The notes beneath the pieces are model-generated. The model ran no database searches. It saw nothing but the letters and a program-made list of their open reading frames with translations, and was not told the DNA's origin. A program made the translations under genes and the position numbers. A stretch of DNA of 52,802 nucleotides from Fomitopsis serialis (Eukaryota; Basidiomycota; Agaricomycetes; Polyporales; Fomitopsidaceae): assembly GCF_022376445.1 (NCBI RefSeq), contig NW_025955237.1:1-52802 (forward strand), given 5' to 3'. Positions 45,221 to 52,802 of the stretch are shown piece by piece. Positions within the stretch are counted from its first letter, which is position 1, and every line of letters begins with the position of its first letter.

Positions 45221-45961
45221 CTACATCGTAGGTGCAGACGAATCCCAGAGCGGGCCCTTCTGGTTCTCGTCACGTACTCGTAAACACGCGACCAGTCCCT
45301 GCAGACGTGCGTTGACCCTACACCGTCTGTCCCAATGAGGTTGCCCTTTTCGTCCTTGGCGTCCATAGCATCGATGGTGATATCGGAGGAGCAGAGGACG
45401 GCCTGGCGGAGGTAGTTCAGGCATTGACCGCTGTGTGCGTTTGGCCCGTAGATCAGAGCTTGACGGAGGGTGTCGATGCACTGCAGCTGCGTGAACATCG
45501 ACACGTTGAATTCCCGTCCTACATGGAGCAACGACGAATCAATCGGCCAGTGTCGCGCGAAGACGGTAGAGCGGACGCTACCTTCGGGCCGAGACGAACG
45601 CTCGGGTGGCCCTGAGGAAACATGTGCGTGAGGTCTGCCATTCTGTCCACGTATTGAGATCGCCCGTGATCTTGTAATGGTCCGAGTTCTCGAAGGTCAT
45701 TGCAACCAGGTCCAGCGACACGGGAAGTTCCCTCGGATAGTCATGATCTCCAGCAGAACCTGTGAACCAAGGCAGCGCCGTGGCTTTTAAGTTGCGGTAT
45801 CAAACGAGCCAACTGTTCAACTACGTACCGTAGCTCTTCCGTTCCTCGACGCGCTGCTTGCGAGGTTTGACAACGGATAGCGTTAAACGCGACACTTATG
45901 GCCAGGACAATCCAAGCATAAGCTGGCGGTCCCGATAGCAGGCGCGACAGACGGTGCGCAT
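45221..45961 (-). pseudogene. Broken UstYa-like (DUF3328) gene, second copy
   Basis: It is the mirror copy of 15892-16636. The C-terminal half is nearly unchanged (FTQLQCIDTLRQAL, GQCLNYLRQAVLCSSD, VCRDWSRVYEY). Compared with the intact copy, single bases are missing near 45875, 45857, 45632, 45585 and 45271. A further one-base difference at the start region makes the ATG at 45961 lead into a wrong frame. All differences of this kind are losses, none gains. The promoter block upstream (45965-46430) is still well conserved. It converges on F-box E. Confidence 0.82.
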
Positions 45962-46528
45962 GGCGCTCGTTGGCTCAGTTGCACACTTGATATCTTTGAT
46001 GGAAAACGATCTTCAATGTCTACGGGAATGGGGCAAAACAAACAATCCGTACGAGGATTGAAGTGTGGCTTGACTGCGGGTGGAACGAGGGAACAACCCG
46101 ACACGATCCCGCCGTACGTGAAGGTTCAGTCCAACAAAGGTCGCCGGGCTGCCCAGTGGGCGGTGTGGGCGCCGATGATGGGGCGCTGGTCTGTCAAATG
46201 CATCAGGCAGTGTACTGTTGCGGTCTAGGACTGTCTACGAGCGCCAATATAACACCGTACGTACTTATGCGGCATTAAATCTGAGATCACCCCAAGTTGG
46301 TCAACAAAACATACCAAGCAGTCAAGTACCAGCTTGCGGAGATCTACTTACCTGTAGGTACTGCGGCGCTGAACCTATCTGAAGGACAGTGGCTTCGGAC
46401 TGATCATATTCCTTGATTTATAGTGTAAATTAACCAACTCATCTACTACGGCGTTCAATATCAATTCAAGTGCCCCATCTGCGGCGAGACGACTCAGTGA
46501 TCCATTCAAGCAGCCCCCCCCTCGGTGA
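45962..46528. other. UstYa promoter block and outer end of the right arm
   Basis: Up to about 46430 it matches 15890-15440 in reverse. The last 100 bases before the terpene synthase stop have no recognised content. Confidence 0.6.
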
Positions 46529-47833
46529 TTAAACCACCAGCTTCAACGTGCTGCGCCACATCTCGTCTATGACAGGGATAACGACATTCTCTTGCCTCCG
46601 ATCTCCATTAAGCAGCTGTGGTAAGAGCTGCACGCGCCGCGTGACCTCAATCTCCGCGCCCTTCGTTCCAAAATACCTGCCTCCCTCGAAGTGCCAGCAA
46701 TATATGCCACGCGGGAAGTTCGCGAGATCGCGCAGTGCCTCCCGGAGCTGCTCGTTCGTAGCGGGGCCCCAGCGCGGCTCGAAGGCATGGTAGGCCTTCA
46801 AGAACCTCTCTTGAAGAGCGACGTGCTGCCTGAAAAGCATTGCGATAGCCTCTTCAATGCCGAGCTTGTGTTCGAGCATGGCCGTGACGAGGTTGTGCCG
46901 GGCGTCGCCAGCACTCTGCTCCGTGTTAAACGATATTATGTCCTGGATGCCGGAATGGACATGAACGTTAAGTCCTGTAAACTGCAGGAATATACGGGCC
47001 ACTTACATTATCTATGATCAGCATATCCGTGACGCACAAGCTCATTTCTGCCATCGCAGGATGGTAGACAACCTCGTCGGGCAGCTCTTGCAACATGAGC
47101 GCGTACAAGGACGGAAACCGACCGTCTCCCGGCGGATTTCAGAGTAGCTATCGATGGACCGGTACACGTCTGATCGCGGTCAGCCTGCCTCGTCGACGAC
47201 AGATTCGACGTAGGTCGTGAAACAATCCACGAAACGACGCTGAGCGATGTGCCCGACTGCTCCGCTGTCGATCGCGTGCGCCCAGAATCTGTGCAACACA
47301 ACAGTGAGCTTGACGATAGAAAAGGATTCATCGGACTTACCGGCGTGTGATCTCTCCTAGGACACTTCGCCGTCGGGGCGCGGTCCGTGTGGATCATGCA
47401 GCGCATGTACGACCGCATCGACCATCTTGCGGCATCCTTCCGCGTTCTCCACGTCGGTATAATGGTCGAATACGAAGAACAGATTGAACAGGTCGCAACC
47501 GGTTCTCAGAATCTCTGGCGACATGGCAACACTCAGTCTGTGACTCAATGCGACATGCATAGCCGAGTACCTTTGTTGGAAAACGGGTAGACCAGGGCAG
47601 CCGCAAGTGCTACGAAACCCGTAATAAGTTCTCGTTTCGCTTCGTAGCACCTCGAGACGCTCACCAACGTTACACTTGTCAAAGGCTCGTTGAGATTCCT
47701 CATTGAACGCTTGGAAGGAGCGGAACCACTCTGCGGACGCAGCTATGACCTCATCAGCATATGGGTTGATGCTGCGAGGCCAAGGCCAAGACTTCATGGT
47801 ATCGGGAAGGGGATAGGAAGTTGTAATGGCCAT
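46529..47833 (-). pseudogene. Disrupted sesquiterpene synthase (class I terpene cyclase)
   Basis: Five exons are recognisable: 47833-47665, 47609-47571, 47514-47341, 47288-47007 and 46942-46529. The N-terminus LPDTMKSWPWPRSINPYADE is typical of basidiomycete sesquiterpene synthases. NLFFVFDHYTDVENA carries the Asp-rich metal site (D-x-x-x-D type). NDIISFNTEQSAGD is the second, N-D-x-x-S-x-x-x-E, site, and the R-Y pair is in HFEGGRYFG. Such enzymes cyclise farnesyl diphosphate in the cytosol. The frame is broken: the end of exon 3 is offset by one near 47356-47362, a TGA lies in exon 4 at 47182-47180, and the frame changes again near 47103-47113. Either the gene has decayed or the assembly has base errors here. 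The chosen start is the ATG before AITTSYPLPD; two more ATGs lie upstream. Confidence 0.85.
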
Positions 47834-48894
47834 CTCTCGTCGGGCTGTTCGAATGGTAGTGGATGCTCGCATTGACCCAGACAGACATGCTTTATATGCT
47901 GTGATCCACCGGTGGCACTCACCTCCCATTCCCATGAAGTCCGACTGTCGGTGTAGAGCTAAGCCCGCAGACTAGGACGGTCTCTTTATTGAAACCGGCT
48001 TCCGTATGTGCTTCACCTAGCCGACTCGGAGTGCAGTAATAATGCATACGCATATGCGCCGAGCGTCCTGTGCGGCGGCCGAGTGACAGCAGGCATGCAT
48101 GATTCCAAGTTCAGGACCAAGCAACACAGTGTTCTCCGTTCCACTGTGAGTGCGGAGCGCACAAAAGAGGATAGGCTGTCTGCATCAATGAGGGAAAGGT
48201 CACCTCTCGCGCGTCTTGTCTCGGACTCCGAGGCTCGCGACATCGCATCAAGGTTGGATGGGCCACCAGAAGACATCCCCGAGACGTGGCCGTCGGTGGT
48301 CCGATCTGGTAAGAATGGTGACGTCGGGGACGACGCTGAACGGGGAGTTCGTTATGTTAATGTAGTAGAAAATATGTGAAGTTGGGCACTCACTGAACGA
48401 AACTTGTACGGCAGTCACCGTGCTGGTCTGCGTTATTTTAGATGAAGAGGCGAAGCTGCGCTTCATCCGTCCTTGCCAAGCCCTTGCCGGCGAGCGCAGC
48501 CAGACATCCCACGGATAGGTTTGCTATGGAGCGTTATATTCCCTTGCTGAAACAGCGAGATCGCCGAGAGGCGCTTGAAACAAGGCACGTCTAGACGACT
48601 GCCTCTAACCTCCTAACAGTACATGCAATTGGGTGAAAGATGCAACGGGTAGAACAGGGATGTGGCAGACCTTCATGACGGGCTCGAGGACATGCCACAG
48701 ACCATGGCAATACAACGCATGGCGGAGGAGAGATACGCAATCAAAACTCGGAGTCGCACGCGCGCTTCTTGCATTTGCCCCTAACAACCCATCGCAATTT
48801 CCGAGTCCAGTGTCGCCGTCCGCCTTTCATTAACGCGCTAGGCTGATGACTCGGACAGTCAAACGCAGATCATGCCCTAGACTAGAGCTACTCC
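47834..48894. other. Upstream flank of the terpene synthase, no gene recognised
   Basis: An ATG at 47935 followed by a GTGAGT donor might be a 5' mini-exon of the terpene synthase. Open frames at 48008-48379 (plus) and 48013-48276 (minus) overlap and have no recognised content. Confidence 0.4.
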
Positions 48895-49205
48895 CTGTCG
48901 CAGGTAGTATCCGACTACATCCCGCTTTCTGAGATTTACGAGGGAATCATCGACAGGATGGACAGCTCCGCCGCGTTATCACGCGCTGCTTTGTCGGGTG
49001 GTGGGGCGCGCAGCGCGCAAGCTCTACTTTTGATCCACATTAATACCCATGCATCCTTCGATTGTCTGGAAAAGCAGCTACTCACTTCTCCCTGTGTTAA
49101 GCGATGACTCGCGACAACATGCGAGCTCCTCGCCTCAGACAGCGAGTATGCGAACCTCCGTTCAGACGAACGCAACAGACACGAAGCTGCTTCCAATACT
49201 ACGTA
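48895..49205 (+). pseudogene. F-box gene fragment (copy F), mirror of copy B
   Basis: Reads IYEGIIDRMDSSAALSRAAL, then INTHASFDCLEKQLLTSP, then a stop where copy B has Trp (TGA near 49105). The reading LATTCELLASDSEYANLR follows. A small frame change occurs in the W-x-x-A-R part near 49000. The match to copy B (13695-15202) fades after about 49200, so only the 5' third remains. Its orientation is opposite to copy B, as expected if it belonged to the inverted duplication. Confidence 0.75.
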
Positions 49206-50343
49206 CCACCGCCCTACCCTTAGAGGCGAGTTCTATCTGAGATACCGCACTCGCGGGTATCGTCCTGCGTTGTAGACGCATCGTGGTCGTAACTCGGACG
49301 AACTTGAATTTGGTAGCTGGGAGCAGCCTTAGCCTAATTCACGTCAAGCGAGCTATGTAAACATCAACCCACCGGCATACCCATAACACTCAGCCCCCAT
49401 GGCCGTCGAGACTACCGGATATCCTCTTGCCCGTCCCCTGGCACACGACCCTGCTTGGCCCATCACCTTGTGTAACTGTCGCGCCAGCAATATATATTAG
49501 CGAAATTTCCTCGCGTTTTGACATTATACAGGCGAGCGAAGTCGCGGAACGGAGTTAAAACAGAGCATGCATGATTGGCAGACGCAAGAAGGATGCCAGC
49601 GAGACGGATGGCCGAGCTCAGTCTACTTACGGCAACGCGCCTTCCCGATCCGGCGTACTTACCTTCGCCCACGACTTCGATGTGCCCTCCTCGTCGCCCA
49701 TCTATTTTTTTTCAAGTTTGCGCGCATTCCGTTATAGCTTGAGCCCGGTCGAATTCGAGTCGAGTTTCTGCCAGGTTCCTCTCATCTTCGCACGACGCGA
49801 GCCTCAGCGTGGACGGGCGGCGAGGGGTTGCAGACCCGGGTGCTTGGTGCATTATGGATTGAGAAGAGCAGGATCAGCACGGTTGCGTAGTAAGTACTTA
49901 AGTACTCACTCAGTGTCAGTCTCGTTGTGCGACATAAAGAGGCTATTCCGTAGCTGCGCACTCCATTATCGCCCTCGTCAGCAGTTTGATTACGGCGTTT
50001 CGACGCAATTGTAGTTGACCGCCTATAAATGGCGACATCAATAGCCCCGGAACCAGACAGGTGAGCTCTACAAGGCTCTGCAGTGGTGGCGGTAGTCGAG
50101 GCTAGTATGTACTGGTCGATCTTAGTTTCCGTGACCGTGACGATCTGTCCCAATGCGGTTGTTTGGGATGATTCATCCGCCGCCCGATCCCGCCCACTGC
50201 ACAAGCTGAGTAACTGCTCCTCCGACTCCGGGATCGTCGGTAAACAGAACTTACACTCTGTAGTCATCGAACTTCGTGTTCAAATAAAAGCAAGGATCCG
50301 TTCACTCGCAAACTGGGCCATCTCATAGCATACTCACACAACC
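49206..50343. other. Intergenic, promoter side of NmrA copy 2
   Basis: No supported gene. A CCTATAAATGG box at about 50020-50030 lies some 315 bases before the NmrA-like ATG; it is TATA-like but far away. A minus-strand frame starting at an ATG at 50267 (161 codons) has no recognised content. Confidence 0.4.
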
Positions 50344-51502
50344 ATGTCCGACACGAAAACTCTCGTTCTCGTCCTGGGAGCCACTGGACGCACCGGCCGA
50401 ACGGTCATCGATGCTCTCCTGAAGACCGGTCAATATGTACGTCCTTCATCCATTCCTTCGAAGGCGTCCTCGGTAACTCCGCTCCGCCCCTTTTCCTCAG
50501 AACGTCGCTGCACTGACGCGCTCGGCGTCCAAACCGGAAGTCGAGGCACTTCGATCGCAAGGTGTGAGATCCGTATCGGCGATTTTGCCGCGGACCCGCC
50601 CGCGAAGCTCTCTGAACATCTCAAGGGCGTCGACGTGCTCCTGAGCACCGTCTCCGCAGAGGCGATCATACAACAGAAGCCGATATTCAAGGCTGCGGCT
50701 GATGCGGGTGTCAAGAGGCTTATTCCGTGTGACTTTGGAACGCCCGGTGCAAGGGGCGTCAGAGATTTGCATGACCTGGTGCGTCCTCCACTTATCTCTA
50801 CAGGATGACGGCGCGATTGATGGACGATCATGTACCTCAGAAACTCGATATCAGGGAGTACCTCCAGGAGCTCAGCGCGGCCTCTAATGGCGCCTCGACC
50901 TACACCTTCATCGATATCGGGTGGTGGATGCAGCTCGCGGTGCCTGCCTCGTCCACGACTCCCTCGATGCTCGGCCCGCTTATCGACGAGTACTATGCGG
51001 ACGACGACAAACCGATGCTCCTCACAGACATTGACCGCATCGGCCCGTATGTCGCCCGGATCCTCAGCGACTCGCGCACGGCCAACCAGTACATCATCAT
51101 CTGGGAAGACGAGCTGAGCCTCAAGGAGTCGAGGGAGATCGCGGAGGCGCCAGCGGGGAAGGTCCGACTATCCGTGCCAGGCGTGTCGCAGTAAGTCGAT
51201 CTCCTCCTATGTTTCTCATCACCATATTTCTGACTCTGTCTTCGGCGCAGATCGACAAGGACGCGTTGACTCAGCGCGCCGCTGAGTATAAGGCAGTGTA
51301 CGCGGCCTCGGGCGACTCGGGCGCACATGCGGTCACCTCCTTTTCGGAGTACATGATCAGCATCCACTTCCTCGGCGAGGACTCCCTTGCGAACGCGAAG
51401 AAGCTCGGCGCGCTCGACGCGCGGGAGCTCTATCCCGACATCGCGCCAAAGCGCTTCGCAGACTTTGTGAAGGCATATTATGGGAACGGCGCGGCGCATT
51501 GA
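50344..51502 (+). pseudogene. NmrA-like / isoflavone-reductase-like gene (copy 2), frame-disrupted
   Basis: Exons by comparison with copy 1: 50344-50436, about 50501-50775, about 50839-51190 and about 51251-51502. LVLVLGATGRTGRTVIDALL is the dinucleotide-binding loop; KRLIPCDFGTPGARGVRDL, FIDIGWWMQL and YSEYMISIHFLGE-like parts follow. Here the intron-1 acceptor that copy 1 lacks is present (CCTCAG before 50501). The coding frame is however offset by one near 50561-50569 and again near 51160-51170, just before the third intron. Otherwise conservation with copy 1 is high, so the damage is young or an assembly fault. The orientation is opposite to copy 1, but the pair is not collinear with the main inverted duplication. 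Confidence 0.78.
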
Positions 51503-52314
51503 CAGGGCTGTCGTCTTTGGTCAGTAATGGGTTGTGGTAGGACGCGGGACAATGATGAAGGATGGTCAGAGGGCAAGGATAAAGCATCTTCGTACTGATT
51601 GTCTTTGCTGAAATCCAATGTGGTTGTCAATACAGCGTTGCACTTACATGGCGGGCGAAGGATATCACGAAGCGGGGTCGCCGGCGGTGATGAGCACCGA
51701 CGGCCATAGCAGCAATCATTGCCAAGGAGGTACATACTCACGAACCGCACGGTGACGGTGATGGGAGTCGAGCTTTACATCTCGATCGATCAGCAAATTC
51801 CGTACCAAGCCACAGGCGATCCTGAACGTTCCTGAACGTTGAACTTCCGACAGCTGTCATGTTTGCGTACCACCCATCTGCTGCATAGTATTCACACAAG
51901 CGCTTTGTGTGCTACATACGAGCCATACCAATGTCGTGCACTCGAGTACCGGGCCCAGGTGGAAGTGGCACGCGCTCCTCAGAATTGCCATTTGCAATAG
52001 CAGTTTACAATCGCAGGTGAGCTTGTCGAATGTTGCTTGGCTTCGAATCGCTGAGCCCTCCTGCCTGATGCACTTAGACTGGCATACGCAAGAGGCGGCC
52101 TCCGCGGGACGTCGCAGCTCGTTATCTCCCATGGTGAACACCGTGACCATGCGCCGCAATCCGCCATATCTCTACTCATGACCCAGATCGCCCATAACCC
52201 TTAGGCTGCATAAGTACCAGGCGGTCTGCCTGAGCCTCGCTCTCGGAGTAGTCTCTTATCTCTCCGAGTCGAACATCCGCGTACCAGGCAAAGTCCGCCA
52301 ACAACACTTCGGCC
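51503..52314. other. Intergenic, no gene seen
   Basis: Lies between NmrA copy 2 and the OPT transporter, both on the plus strand, so it should hold the transporter promoter. A short direct repeat, CCTGAACGTTCCTGAACGTT, occurs near 51821-51841. No coding signal. Confidence 0.5.
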
Positions 52315-52802
52315 ATGGTCGAGCCGGTGTCCCACCTACCTGCGTACGACGACGACGAAAAGCATCTTTCCGACAGCTCTTCCGTCGAGAGACAGCTCAA
52401 GGCCGACGTCGTCGTCGACGATGCCGAGCTCACCAAGAAGGTCGAGGCGTTGGAGGACCGCATCGCCAACGACGAGGCCACCGAGGCTGAGTACCGTGTC
52501 GAAGAAGCATACGAAGTCGCCGTCAAGGCAGGGTATAACTCCTTCCTCTCATACGGACATGATTGCTCATTCCCACTCTTCGCTAGGTCTTGTCGGCGAG
52601 GGATGATCCTGAGCTCCAGGCGGTCACATTCCGCACTGTCTTCCTGGGCCTTGGCTTTTCGGCATTCGGAGCGTGCGTAGCCTATGTTCGTCGGGTTTGT
52701 GTGAGCTTGAAGTCAACGCCATTGCAGCGTATTGGCGCAGATATACTATTTCAAGCCTCAGACACTCAGCGTCTCGACGCTGCTCCTGCTCATCCCTGTC
52801 GT
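52315..52802 (+). CDS. Oligopeptide transporter (OPT family), 5' part, runs off the window
   Basis: Exon 1 from the ATG at 52315 encodes an acidic cytosolic head (VEPVSHLPAYDDDEKHLSD...) up to EVAVK near 52528. After a short intron comes RDDPELQAVTFRTVFLGLGF and FSAFGA. After a second intron (GTGCGT to GCAG|CG) the exon gives VLAQIYYFKPQTLSVSTLLL and leaves the window. This order is the usual start of fungal small-oligopeptide transporters, which import tetra- and pentapeptides or glutathione with protons across the plasma membrane. The first intron is ambiguous. GT-AG splicing gives KAGDDPELQ, while a GC-AG choice gives the more family-like VLSARDDPELQ. Most of the protein lies outside the window. 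Confidence 0.85.

Larger units (their letters stand above)
41436..46430 (-). repeat. Right arm of the large inverted segmental duplication
   Basis: This arm mirrors 15440-18750. It carries, left to right, F-box copy D (plus), a spacer, the extra F-box pseudogene E (plus), the broken UstYa-like copy (minus) and the promoter block of that copy. The inner end resembles the left arm at the shared GAAGAGGCGGC / GAGAAGGCGGC segment (18705 and 41480). The outer end matches around the TAGACAGTCCTAGACC segment near 46230. It is about 1.6 kb longer than the left arm because of F-box E. Confidence 0.8.

Noticed and set aside
49782..50267. A 161-codon minus-strand frame from an ATG
   Set aside because: No domain, no splice support, and it lies in the expected promoter region of NmrA copy 2; not enough to call a gene.

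Overview
The window reads as nuclear DNA of a filamentous basidiomycete, most likely an agaricomycete close to the polypores. Genes are cut by many short introns (about 50-65 nt, nearly all GT-AG). The gene families are typical of mushrooms: repeated F-box/leucine-rich proteins, a sesquiterpene synthase with the fungal N-D-x-x-S-x-x-x-E metal motif, UstYa-like (DUF3328) proteins, a Con-6 protein and an OPT transporter. A nuclear tRNA-Glu(CUC) is also present. The genus cannot be named from sequence alone.

Layout. 1-12 kb is ordinary housekeeping DNA: an F-BAR/RhoGAP gene (Rgd1-like), a METTL21-type lysine methyltransferase, divergently a mitochondrial rhomboid protease (Pcp1/PARL), a Pmp3-type membrane protein, an F-box gene and an isoprenylcysteine-methyltransferase-like gene. 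13.7-21.6 kb holds two more F-box genes, an intact UstYa-like gene, a small Con-6 gene and an NmrA/isoflavone-reductase-like gene. 21.6-39 kb is almost gene-free: one tRNA, an AT-rich island, pyrimidine-biased tracts, several minisatellites, a hairpin-bearing 84-nt satellite and some unassigned open frames. 39.1-40.6 kb has one Ser/Pro-rich gene. 41.4-52.8 kb returns to F-box, UstYa-like and NmrA-like copies, many of them broken, plus a disrupted terpene synthase and the start of an OPT transporter.

The main structural discovery is a large inverted segmental duplication. The block at about 15.44-18.75 kb (UstYa-like gene plus F-box gene C) recurs in opposite orientation at about 46.43-41.44 kb. 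The right arm carries an additional F-box copy (E, about 43.4-45.0 kb) that the left arm lacks. Farther out, F-box gene B on the left is mirrored by an F-box pseudogene fragment at 48.9-49.2 kb, with the terpene synthase sitting inside the right-hand copy. Left-arm genes are intact. Right-arm copies of UstYa, F-box E and F-box F are pseudogenes, while F-box D remains open.

Functionally, the terpene synthase, UstYa-like proteins and NmrA-like reductases look like parts of a degenerate secondary-metabolite locus next to an expanding F-box family. Frame disruptions are concentrated in the duplicated and metabolite genes. By contrast, a 13-exon, 1,989-nt coding sequence elsewhere joins without error, so a generally poor assembly is not the simplest explanation. 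One offset in the rhomboid protease does need read-level checking.
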